The translations under genes were made by a program, and so were the position numbers. 64,000 bases of DNA from Sphingomonas sp. PP-CE-1A-559 (GTDB lineage: Bacteria; Pseudomonadota; Alphaproteobacteria; Sphingomonadales; Sphingomonadaceae): contig NZ_SLYA01000002.1 of assembly GCF_004340965.1 (NCBI RefSeq), positions 1 to 64,000 of the forward strand, given 5' to 3'. The notes beneath the pieces are model-generated. The model was not told the DNA's origin and ran no database searches. It worked only from the letters and a program-made list of their open reading frames with translations. Positions 1 to 7,906 of the stretch are shown here, piece after piece. Each line of letters starts with the position of its first letter. Within the stretch, counting starts at the first letter, position 1.

Positions 1-92
1 CACGAGGTCAGGTCGACCCCGATCCAGGCATCGTACGTGAAGGGGCTGCAAATCTCATCTGCTGTCGAAATGCAGCCGCCGCGATACACCAT
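1..92 (-). CDS. Partial hypothetical protein, runs off the left edge
   Basis: On the minus strand a frame opens with an ATG at position 92 and runs to the window edge without a stop. It begins MVYRGGCISTADEICSPF and has a protein-like composition, with two cysteines and aromatic residues spaced as in a beta-rich domain. There is no clear ribosome binding site and an in-frame TAA lies further upstream, so the ATG is the only start seen. I do not recognise the family. It could be the N-terminus of a small regulator or simply a chance open frame. Confidence 0.25.
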   Translation of the reverse strand, partial: MVYRGGCISTADEICSPFTYDAWIGVDLTS

Positions 93-199
93 CTTGTGGG
101 GCGTCGCTGACGCGGATCGGTCGGCGGCAGCGGGGGGCTCGACTAGCCTGGTCGCGTCGAACCTTTATGTCGCAAGCAGGTCGCTGACGGGCGTTGATA

Positions 200-748
200 A
201 TGGATTTGGTGTCCAGGCGGATTGTGCTCGCTGCCCCGTGCATCGGAGCGCTCGCTATAACCGTGGCGGCAGGTGCATCAGCCGCGACGACGCCCAGCAC
301 CCTTGCCAACTTGCCGGCCTGGATGGGCCTGGCGTCCGCACAGGGCGCAAGCTGGGCAGTGCTGGCAGGCTCCGGAGCAATCTCGTCCGGTATGGTCGGC
401 TATGCAAAGGCTGATACGGTGCTCGCGACACCCGAACCTCTGTTCGAAGCGGCATCTCTGTCCAAGGTGGTTCTGGCGGTCGCGGTTCATGACATAGTGG
501 GGGAGGGCCTGATCGATCTGGATCGACCAGTGGCCGAGCATGTCGCGTCCACCGACGATGGCGTGACGGGGTCGATCACGCCTCGCTACCTGCTCTCTCA
601 CTCCAGCGGCCCGCCTAACTGGCGCGACGAAGCGAGCGAGCCGCTAACAAGCGCGTTCGCCCCCGGCATCCGTTTCCGCTACGCTGCCTTGGCCTGGCTG
701 AAGCGACCTCTGCCGGCCCATTGGGCTCCGTTCGCGACATCAGGGTAG
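200..748 (+). pseudogene. Truncated serine beta-lactamase-fold hydrolase
   Basis: The translation starts with an exported N-terminus (MDLVSRRIVLAAP, then an Ala-rich hydrophobic stretch). It carries the class C beta-lactamase / D-alanyl-D-alanine carboxypeptidase SxxK motif as SLSK inside FEAASLSKVV, followed by the typical VAEHV and LLSHSSG blocks. Family members are usually 350-400 residues. Here similarity stops after FAPGIRFRY, the remaining about 20 residues do not look like the family, and a stop follows at 748. The YxN and HxG motifs needed for catalysis are absent. I read it as a 5' remnant broken near position 690. An upstream in-frame TTG at 194 is an alternative start. Confidence is high for the family and moderate for pseudogene status. 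Confidence 0.7.
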
Positions 749-899
749 CCGTGTTGGGGTTGCAGCCCTATCCATCAGTGCTTCGTAGTCCGTTCCGACC
801 GTCAATGCACATGAACGGGCGTCAGCGTCTGGCTATGAACGAGAGGCTCTTAGTGGCCGGATGTGGGCCTAGCATTACCTAGTGGTCCAAAGGTCAGTC

Positions 900-1562
900 T
901 TAATCTTCGGCCCAGCGCCTGAGCAGGTTGGACTGCGTCTTTGCCAGCAAGTCCAGTTCGGGCGTCTTGCCAAGGCGGTCGAACAGGACGTGCCGTGCGG
1001 TTTCCAGATCGAACAGGAGTTCGCGGGCATCGGCATCGCGGATCAAGCTGCGTACCCAGGTTACGGCGGCGAGGCGCTCGCCGGATACGACTGGCGCGAC
1101 GCGGTGCAGCGCCGTCGTCGGATAGACCACTGCATCGCCTGCCGCGAGTTTCACGTCCTGTTCGCCCGCCGCGGACTCGATCACCAGTTCGCCGCCTTCG
1201 TACGTGTCGGGCTCTGACAGGAATATCGTAACCGACACGTCGGTGCGCATGCCGCCCATGATCGCGTCGTCGACATGGCTGCCATAGGCCATGCCAGGTT
1301 CGTAGCGGCTGAACAGCGGCGGGCGAACCACGTGCGGTCGTGTGGCCATCCGGAACAACGGGTTCGCGAGCAACCGGTCGACCACCAAGTCCTGCATGTC
1401 GGCCAACAGCGGGTCGGCGCGGTCGACCTGCTCGTTGCTCTTGACCGGGCGGGCTTCGCGACCAGCGGTCCGGCGCCCATCGACATAACGCGTCTTGCCG
1501 AGATTATCTCGCAACGACTGGAGATTGTTGGCGTCCAGAACGTTGGCAATCATGATCAACAT
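900..1562 (-). CDS. piuC: PKHD-type Fe(II)/2-oxoglutarate hydroxylase (PiuC-like)
   Basis: 220 residues, the normal length for the PKHD-type hydroxylase family (YbiX/PiuC). These non-haem iron dioxygenases are commonly encoded beside iron-siderophore receptors; their substrate is unsettled. The double-stranded beta-helix iron ligands are visible: H96 and D98 in GSHVD and H153 in ALHRV, with the 2-oxoglutarate-binding arginine R163 in GERLAAVTW. The N-terminus (MLIMIANVLD) matches family starts, and a GAGAAA-like site precedes it. The same frame stays open upstream to 2381, but that part shows no family similarity, so I excluded it. The gene is divergent from the Gly/Glu-rich protein at 1653, with about 90 bp between them that must hold both promoters. 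No TonB receptor is immediately adjacent, unlike in Pseudomonas piu loci. Confidence 0.9.
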   Translation of the reverse strand: MLIMIANVLDANNLQSLRDNLGKTRYVDGRRTAGREARPVKSNEQVDRADPLLADMQDLVVDRLLANPLFRMATRPHVVRPPLFSRYEPGMAYGSHVDDAIMGGMRTDVSVTIFLSEPDTYEGGELVIESAAGEQDVKLAAGDAVVYPTTALHRVAPVVSGERLAAVTWVRSLIRDADARELLFDLETARHVLFDRLGKTPELDLLAKTQSNLLRRWAED

Positions 1563-1652
1563 CAAGTTTCTCGTCGCGTCGGCGTGACGTCGGGACGGGT
1601 CCCTATCAGTCCAAGGCCATGTGGCCAACGCATTGGCGAGTAAGGAATTAGT

Positions 1653-1961
1653 ATGCGTATGAAATTGTGGATGGGCGTTGGCGCCTTCGTCGTCGCGCAA
1701 TCCGGTCAGGGGATCCTGACCGAAGCGGCAGCCAAACCTCTGGCGCCGTCCGTCGACCAGGTCGGCGAAGGCGGCGAGAACGAGCGCGGCGAGGGTGAGG
1801 GTGAAGGTGAGGGGCGACACGTCGTGCGCTCGACCAAGTCGCGCCACGTCGTCCGCAATCCCCGTCGCGCACGTGCCGCGCAACAGCATGCGGGCCAGCG
1901 CGGCGAAGGCGAATATGAAGGTGGCGAGAACGAAGCTGGTGAAGGCGAGGGCGAACGCTGA
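1653..1961 (+). CDS. Small exported Gly/Glu-repeat protein
   Basis: 102 residues. AAGGA lies 8 nt upstream of the ATG. The N-terminus (MRMKLWMGVGAFVVAQSGQG) looks like a short export signal. The rest is two acidic Gly/Glu blocks (GEGGENERGEGEGEGEG and GEGEYEGGENEAGEGEGER) around a basic centre with two copies of RHVVR about a dozen residues apart. There are no cysteines. Such runs could bind metal ions, but this is inference from composition only. It is divergent from the PKHD hydroxylase, so it may be a partner or substrate of that enzyme. The coding strand is asymmetric (GAG/GGC runs), and the opposite frame is also open, so some doubt remains that it is translated. Confidence 0.6.
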   Translation: MRMKLWMGVGAFVVAQSGQGILTEAAAKPLAPSVDQVGEGGENERGEGEGEGEGRHVVRSTKSRHVVRNPRRARAAQQHAGQRGEGEYEGGENEAGEGEGER

Positions 1962-2714
1962 TTCTCGGTCAAAAACGAGGAGGAGCCAGTCTGGGATCAC
2001 GCGCACACTCACATGGGCCGTGGCGGCGATAAAACAGTATACCTGGTTAAAAAGCGAGATCGTCTCGCACCGGCTGATTCTGGACTCGAGCGTCTTTAAT
2101 GCGGTTAAAACGCCGGGAACGGTGCTGGCGGCATCGTAAGCACAGGCGCTACCCAGCCGCTCCGCCTTGCTGACAACGGCACGTCCCTGAAACCGGTGGC
2201 CGGGCGGGCTGATGGTCACCTCATGCGCGCTTAAGTTCAACCGTTCGTCGTTCGTTGGACCCGCATCGTGCGGTGAGGTCTCCTGCAAAAAACGATTGTC
2301 GTCGGGCAAATCGGATGATCGGTCGTCGTCCCCGGCTGACCGTTTGCATCGAAACACTACATTGTCACGGTTCGCCGTCACTATCGGTAAGGGCTACGAT
2401 GACGTGCCCCGCCGGGTCGGGATCGTGGTCGATCAACCAGTCACGGGTTTCCTGGCCATTTACGTCGGCCGTCTACTGCTATCCCCTTCCATGCGGACCA
2501 GTATAATTTCTCGTCCCAGCGCCTGTGCGGTCGCTGTTCGCGCATCGCCAACGTCAGGTGTTCAGGACGAGTATCGACGCCGATCCTTGCCGAGTTACGG
2601 TTGCTACCTCCGGTTCGTGGCCAGTTTCCCGTGCTGTAGGATCGGCGAGGCTGTCGGGTTGCGACGACTCAAAAGAGTTGAAATTTCTATAAATTTAGAC
2701 GTCTTCGATTGCGG
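1962..2714. other. Gene-poor, probably decayed stretch
   Basis: About 750 bp without a convincing gene. Open frames exist on both strands (for example 2212-2799 on plus), but none has family-like sequence or a good ribosome binding site. On the minus strand, roughly 2364-2463, a short frame reads VNGQETRDWLIDHDPDPAGH and ends in a stop. It looks like the C-terminus of a lost protein, because stops lie just upstream of it. Base composition is more mixed than in the flanking genes, consistent with remnants. Confidence 0.5.
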
Positions 2715-4292
2715 TCACTTGTGGCGCAGTTCCACCATCGCGACGTCTTGCTCGCGCATTGGTAGCGTCAGTCGAAAAGGCTTTCCTGCGCGGACATGAA
2801 TAGTGCTGATAAGCGGGGCGTCGGTCGTAACGCTTTGCAGTTTTTGCAGCTGCGCATCAGTCAGCTTGGCGGGGCTGCCCATTTCCAGGTAGGTCGAATA
2901 CGCGTCGTTCTGCTGAAAGCCGGTGCGCCGCGTCCGTAGCTGGTATGATCCCGGCTTTAATCCTGTCAGGTCGAGCGTGAGCGGCGTGGTCAGTGCAGGC
3001 TTGCGCAGCTTGGTAAAGAACGGGCGATTGCTGACGGGCTGATTTGGCAACACCGCTCGCCAGGCCAGTACCTGCAATGTTCCATCCTTCAATGCGGCGA
3101 TGGTCTGATCATCGCCGGTGGGCAATTCACGGTCGCCGAGATCCGCCAGATACTTGTACGCGAACCACGATGCCTTGCGCACGCCTTGCGGCGTCATCAG
3201 TCCGAAGCCGCCCTCGAACGGTCGGGCTTGTGGGCCCGGCTCTTCGAACAAGTCGCTGTAAGTCCAGTAACTCATGCCCTGCGCCAGTCCCTCGGTGCGA
3301 CGGAGCTTCGACAAGATGTACGCAGCGCTCAGATAATCATCGTGAATGGGATCGCGCGGATTGTAGCTGGTACTCCATTCGGTGAAAAAGAGCGGAAGGC
3401 TGGATCGCCCGGCTGCTTCCATTTCCTTGCGAACCTTACGCACGTCCTGAACAATAGCATCCGGATTACGCGAGAGTTTGTTGTCGCCCTCACCCTTTTC
3501 GTCCAGAAAACCGCCTTCGACGCCGTAGGTATGCGTCGTGATGAAGTCGACCGGAACGCTGTTCGTCTTGGCGTATGCGAGAAATTCGGGGATCCATGCC
3601 GCGCCCGCGGTCGATGGTCCACCGATGCGCAGCTGCGGGTCGATCGCCTTGATCGTGCGCGCCGTCCGGGCATAATAATCGAAATACGCCTGCTGGTCCG
3701 CTTTCTCCCAGAAACCGTCGAGGTTCGGCTCGTTCCAGAATTCGAAATACCAACTGCGCACCTCCTTCGCCCCATAGCGTGACACCGCATGGCGAACGAA
3801 CGCATCGACCAAAGCCGTCCATTTTGCGGGCTCTGGGTGTGAGGTATTGCCCTTCCAGTAAAAGAGCGTTTGGTCGGATTGTTTCATGCCGTCGGGCGTG
3901 AAGCCGAGTTCCACAAACGGCTTCAAGTCCATCTTCAACAAATTATCATACAGATAATCAATACGACGCCAGTCATAGACGGGCTTGCCGGCAACTTCCC
4001 GATACACATGCAGTTGATCGGCAAAGATGTTGTGGAAGCGAATATGTCGGAAGCGAAGTTCCTTCTGCACCGTTCGCAGTTGCTCCAGACTATCATGACG
4101 GATGAGCGTGCCCGGATAATCCGCGCCGATGGACATTTCCGCCATTCGATTTCGCGGTTGGGTTTTACCCTGAACGTTGACCGCAATGACGTGGGGTGCC
4201 GTCTTTTGCGCGCTCGCGTCACTTGGAACTGAGACGCCCAGAACGATCCCGGTTGCCAATGCGGATGCCCGTGCTGCGTACCGAAAATGCAT
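2715..4292 (-). CDS. GH39 family glycoside hydrolase (beta-xylosidase type)
   Basis: 525 residues with an N-terminal signal peptide ending near SDASAQ (residue about 29), so exported. The (beta/alpha)8 fold of glycoside hydrolase family 39 is recognisable. The acid/base is E188 in FEFWNEPNL and the nucleophile is E304 in FFTEWSTS, followed by DDYLSAAYIL and a C-terminal beta-sandwich. GH39 bacterial enzymes are mostly beta-xylosidases, so removal of xylose from xylan-type oligosaccharides is the best guess; other GH39 specificities exist. It is divergent from the TonB-dependent receptor at 4715 with a shared 420-bp control region, which ties it to the polysaccharide locus. Start chosen at the ATG giving a complete signal peptide. 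Confidence 0.85.
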   Translation of the reverse strand: MHFRYAARASALATGIVLGVSVPSDASAQKTAPHVIAVNVQGKTQPRNRMAEMSIGADYPGTLIRHDSLEQLRTVQKELRFRHIRFHNIFADQLHVYREVAGKPVYDWRRIDYLYDNLLKMDLKPFVELGFTPDGMKQSDQTLFYWKGNTSHPEPAKWTALVDAFVRHAVSRYGAKEVRSWYFEFWNEPNLDGFWEKADQQAYFDYYARTARTIKAIDPQLRIGGPSTAGAAWIPEFLAYAKTNSVPVDFITTHTYGVEGGFLDEKGEGDNKLSRNPDAIVQDVRKVRKEMEAAGRSSLPLFFTEWSTSYNPRDPIHDDYLSAAYILSKLRRTEGLAQGMSYWTYSDLFEEPGPQARPFEGGFGLMTPQGVRKASWFAYKYLADLGDRELPTGDDQTIAALKDGTLQVLAWRAVLPNQPVSNRPFFTKLRKPALTTPLTLDLTGLKPGSYQLRTRRTGFQQNDAYSTYLEMGSPAKLTDAQLQKLQSVTTDAPLISTIHVRAGKPFRLTLPMREQDVAMVELRHK

Positions 4293-4362
4293 TCTGTGCT
4301 ACCCCGCTGAAGCGGTCGACGTACGATGATAGCCTTATCAAGGCAATTCCATGCGGTTCGCC

Positions 4363-4374
4363 TGGTTCGAACCA
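4363..4374. promoter_or_regulatory. Perfect 12-bp palindrome TGGTTCGAACCA, operator candidate
   Basis: A perfect palindrome about 70 bp upstream of the GH39 start, in the GH39/receptor divergent control region. A second inverted repeat, GCCTT-ATC-AAGGC, lies at 4332-4344. Palindromes of this size fit a dimeric sugar-responsive repressor, but no regulator gene is encoded in the locus to pair with it. Confidence 0.3.
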
Positions 4375-4589
4375 CATAATGCCGAGGTCGGTGCCGGAAC
4401 AAGAGCCTGCCGTTTCCGGGGGAATGCCGGGGCGGCGAAGCAGGCCCGGTAATATCCAGGCCACGGCTCGTGGCTCGACAGGCGAAATTTGGAGCGATGG
4501 CAGCGAGATGAGGGGTAATTGCGACGAAGCCGCGCTCTTGCGGCTGTCCAAGGGATCTCATCACGGCGGCGGAGCAGGCTGCATAAAAG

Positions 4590-4640
4590 ATGACGTATTA
4601 TTCAATTGTCCTATAATAGTGTTAGGGCTAACGCCGGCGT
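4590..4640 (+). promoter_or_regulatory. Likely promoter and operator of the TonB-dependent receptor
   Basis: A consensus -10 TATAAT lies at 4612-4617, with ATGACG (4 of 6 to TTGACA) 16 bp upstream at 4590-4595. Just downstream are an inverted repeat, GTTAG-GG-CTAAC (4621-4632), and the palindrome ACGCCGGCGT (4631-4640), placed where a repressor would block transcription. The 12-mer TTGTCCTATAAT (4606-4617) recurs with one change, TTGTCGTATAAT, upstream of the GH35 gene at 18220. Confidence 0.45.
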
Positions 4641-4714
4641 AGAAGCATCGTGACGAGAAGATGCAGCTAGAGGATGTGGCGTCCCAAAGGGTGTCGCATA
4701 ATGGGGGGGGATTT

Positions 4715-7700
4715 ATGAGCGTTTTCACTACCGATTCCGGTCGACGTTGGCATGCCGCAGCCGCAATGCGCGCTAGTGTGTCCTTGGCAGCGCTGCTCGC
4801 TGCCGGCGTTAGCGGCAATGCCTGGGCACAGGCCGCTACGCAGGCCATATCGCCGAACACGACGCAGGCAGCAGCACCGGGACAGGGTCCCGGCGATCCG
4901 GCCGCTGACCAGGGCGATGGTGACATCGTCGTCACCGGCCGTCGCGCCGCACTGGAGGCGGCGGATGAGCGCAAGCGTCGCAGCGAGACGATCGTCGACT
5001 CGATCGTGGCCGACGATGCCGGCAAGCTTCCCGACAACTCGATCACCGAGGTTCTTCAGCGTGTCTCGGGCGTGTCGATCGTGCGCTTTGCAGCACTCGG
5101 CGATCCCGATCACTATTCCGTCCAGGGTTCGGGCGTGCAGGTCCGCGGCCTGACCGGCGTGGCATCGCGTCTCAACGGCCGTGAGATCTTCAGCGCGAAC
5201 AACGGCCGCGCGATCCTGTGGAGCGACGTGACGCCCGAGCTGATGTCGGCGGTCGACGTCTACAAGGCATCGACGGCGGACCTGATCGAGGGCGGCACCG
5301 GCGGTCAGATCGATCTGCGTACCAAGCTGCCGTTCGACTTCAACGGCAAGTTCCACATCGCGGGCACCGGGGAGCTCGCGCTCGGCGACATGGCGAACAA
5401 GGCCGATCCTTCGGGCTCCGTGCTGGTCACCGACTCGTTCGATACGCCGATCGGCCGGATCGGCCTGCTCGGCGACGTCGCGTTCAGCCAGTTCAGCTCG
5501 CTGTCGCAGTTCATCCGCGTCAGCCCCTATTTCAAGACGAAGCTCGGCGATGGCAGCGAGCGGTACGTCCCCAGCGGCTTCGCGTATGGCGACGAGGCGT
5601 TCCAGTACAAGCGCTATGGCATCTACGGTGCGGCGCAGTGGCAGCCGGTCGACTCGCTGACCTTCACCGGTAGCTTCTTCCAGTCGCGCTACAAGAGCCA
5701 GTCGAGCGACTACGGTACGCAGCTCGATTCGCAGACGCTGGCGGTCGATCCGGCGAGCAGCACGTTCGACAGCAACGGCCTGCTAACCAAGACGAACGCA
5801 CTGTTCAATCGCGATACGGGGACGTTCCTGCCTACCGGCGGCTCGGTCAACAGCAGCGGCAACAAGGGTTTCGTGGAGAGCAATACGCGGACACGCGATT
5901 ACTCGCTGTCGTTCGCGTGGGCGCCGGATGACAGTCATCTGTCGCTGAAGGGATCGCTGCAGCGTGTCGATTCACGCCAGATCTACGACCGCGTCGACAT
6001 CTTCCGCGACATCGGGTTCGGCCAGAGTTTCGGGATGGACCTGACGGGCGACCTGCCGCAGATCACCGTCGGTCCGGCGACGCAGGCGTCTTTCGCCAAT
6101 CCAGCGAATTATTTCTGGACGGCATCGATGCCGCACAACGAACGCAACAAGGGTCGGCTGGACGCCGGGCAGCTCGATGCCGAATACAAGTTCGACGACA
6201 GCTTCTTCCGGTCGGTCAAGGTCGGCGGCCGCTATGCAAAGCGGACTGAGCGCGACCTTGCGAACGGCTATAACTGGGCGGCGCTCGGCCGCGGGTGGAA
6301 TGGCGATCCGCAGCTGACCTATGCCAACGCGGCACCGGGCGACGTCGCCAGCCACGCGTTCAAGGACTTCTTCCGCGGCGACACGACCCTGCCGGGCAAC
6401 CTGATGTTCGCGTCGGAAAGTCTGGCGGACCGGTTCAACGTCAATCGCACCGGGTTGGTACAGTCGCCGCCGACGAACTTCTGTGGTCCCCCGACTATCG
6501 ACGATGACAACAACCCGGCTACGCCGAACGTCTCCAATCCTCTCTGGAACGATTGCTCGTCCAAGGGCCCATTGCCGGCCACTGGCTATGGCGGCCTTTC
6601 TGGGATCCGAGCACCGGGCTTCGTCCTCCCAGGCGACGAGGTGCAAAATCGTACCAAGAACATCGCGGGCTATGCGCTGGTGCGGTTCGGGCCCCAGGGG
6701 GATGCTCGTGGCATCTCCGGTAACGTAGGTGTGCGGGTCGTGCACATCGAGAACGAGGGCAGCGGGTTCATCCAGCAGAATGGCGGCACTGTCTTTATCC
6801 GCAACGGCGCTCAGGTTTCGCTCGCGAACACCTTCCTAGCGCGCGGCGGCAAGGCGGACTTCACGCGCGTTCTGCCGTCGGTCAATATCGAATATGCGCC
6901 GACCGACCGGATCAAGGTGCGCGGCGGGTACAACATCACGATGGATCTGCCGACCTTCAACGCGCTGCGCGCCTCGGGGTCGATCGGCGTGGCGACGACG
7001 CCCAGCCAGACTCCGGGCGGTATCGGGACGTTCAACAACTTCACCGCAGACACCGGCAATCCGTTGCTGAAGCCGACGCTGTCGAACAACTTCGACGTCT
7101 CGCTCGAATATTACGGACGTGCGGGGACGTCGTTCCACATCGCACCGTTCTACAAGCGGCTGACCAACCTCCCAATCTATGCGCTGACGACCCGGCAGGT
7201 CACCGTCCAGTTCACCGACGGGACGACGGAGAACGTCTCGGCGTCTGCGACCGACTATAGCAACGCTACCAAGGCGGCGACGGTCAAGGGCGTCGAAGTC
7301 GGGGGACGCTTCTTCTTCGACATGCTGCCGGGCGCGCTTGCCGGTATCGGGTTCGAGGGCAACTACACGTTCATCAAGAGCAGCAATCCGGGCGATGCCT
7401 ACCGCGATATCACCGGTGCCAGCAGGAACGATGCGCCGCTCGTGGGCCTGTCGAAGCACAACCTGAACGCGACTTTGCTTTACGAGCGTAACCCGATCTC
7501 GTTGCGGATCGCGTACTCGTGGCGCTCGCAATATCTGCTGTCGACGAACAGCAACGGCACGAACGGTACGTACACCTATTACAGCGCGCCGGGCGTCGTC
7601 AGCAATCAAGATGGCGGCCTCGATCCCACCACCCAGATCGCGCTGCCGATCTATGGCGGCAACTACGGGTCGATCGATGCCGGCGTCCGCTTCAAGGTGA

Positions 7701-7852
7701 CCGACTATCTGTCGTTCGGCGTGCAGGGGACCAACCTGACCGCGTCGACGCAGCGCACGCTGATGGGGGGCTACCCTGGCGGCAAGCTGGTCGGGCGTAG
7801 CTGGTTCCAGGCCGATCGTCGTATCAGCACTGGTATCAACCTCGCCTTCTAA
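4715..7852 (+). CDS. TonB-dependent outer-membrane receptor, carbohydrate type
   Basis: 1045 residues. The start at 4715 follows a G-rich ribosome binding site (ATGGGGGGGGATTTATG) and gives a signal peptide ending at GNAWAQ; an in-frame ATG at 4661 would add 18 unlikely residues. A TonB box-like DIVVTG (residues 70-75) leads into the plug domain (DAGKLPDNSITEVLQRVSGV, then VQVRGL, LNGRE and EGGTGGQIDLRT). A 22-strand barrel ends in the C-terminal aromatic signal NLAF. The plug pattern is that of the large Caulobacter/Xanthomonas-type receptors that import plant glycan oligosaccharides. With the neighbouring GH74, GH31, GH35 and GH29 genes the likely cargo is xyloglucan oligosaccharides. It heads a plus-strand unit with two halogenase-like genes and the GH74 gene. 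Specificity is inferred from context. Confidence 0.93.
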   Translation: MSVFTTDSGRRWHAAAAMRASVSLAALLAAGVSGNAWAQAATQAISPNTTQAAAPGQGPGDPAADQGDGDIVVTGRRAALEAADERKRRSETIVDSIVADDAGKLPDNSITEVLQRVSGVSIVRFAALGDPDHYSVQGSGVQVRGLTGVASRLNGREIFSANNGRAILWSDVTPELMSAVDVYKASTADLIEGGTGGQIDLRTKLPFDFNGKFHIAGTGELALGDMANKADPSGSVLVTDSFDTPIGRIGLLGDVAFSQFSSLSQFIRVSPYFKTKLGDGSERYVPSGFAYGDEAFQYKRYGIYGAAQWQPVDSLTFTGSFFQSRYKSQSSDYGTQLDSQTLAVDPASSTFDSNGLLTKTNALFNRDTGTFLPTGGSVNSSGNKGFVESNTRTRDYSLSFAWAPDDSHLSLKGSLQRVDSRQIYDRVDIFRDIGFGQSFGMDLTGDLPQITVGPATQASFANPANYFWTASMPHNERNKGRLDAGQLDAEYKFDDSFFRSVKVGGRYAKRTERDLANGYNWAALGRGWNGDPQLTYANAAPGDVASHAFKDFFRGDTTLPGNLMFASESLADRFNVNRTGLVQSPPTNFCGPPTIDDDNNPATPNVSNPLWNDCSSKGPLPATGYGGLSGIRAPGFVLPGDEVQNRTKNIAGYALVRFGPQGDARGISGNVGVRVVHIENEGSGFIQQNGGTVFIRNGAQVSLANTFLARGGKADFTRVLPSVNIEYAPTDRIKVRGGYNITMDLPTFNALRASGSIGVATTPSQTPGGIGTFNNFTADTGNPLLKPTLSNNFDVSLEYYGRAGTSFHIAPFYKRLTNLPIYALTTRQVTVQFTDGTTENVSASATDYSNATKAATVKGVEVGGRFFFDMLPGALAGIGFEGNYTFIKSSNPGDAYRDITGASRNDAPLVGLSKHNLNATLLYERNPISLRIAYSWRSQYLLSTNSNGTNGTYTYYSAPGVVSNQDGGLDPTTQIALPIYGGNYGSIDAGVRFKVTDYLSFGVQGTNLTASTQRTLMGGYPGGKLVGRSWFQADRRISTGINLAF

Positions 7853-7861
7853 CGATGATAC

Positions 7862-7892
7862 GCTGCTCGCCGACACGGTGTCGGCGAGCAGC
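7862..7892. promoter_or_regulatory. Perfect 15-bp-stem hairpin between receptor and halogenase genes
   Basis: GCTGCTCGCCGACAC is followed after one base by its exact reverse complement. No T-run follows, so it is not a standard terminator on either strand. It sits 10 bp after the receptor stop and 15 bp before the next start, a position suited to protecting the upstream mRNA 3' end or reducing read-through. Confidence 0.6.
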
Positions 7893-7906
7893 AAAGCGAG
7901 GCTGCA

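Noticed and set aside
1563..2381. N-terminal extension of the PKHD hydroxylase
   Set aside because: The extension would exceed family length by about 270 residues and lacks family sequence; it also runs antisense to the Gly/Glu-rich gene.
2212..2799. 195-codon plus frame in the gene-poor region
   Set aside because: No ribosome binding site, no recognisable sequence, and it overlaps the GH39 C-terminus.
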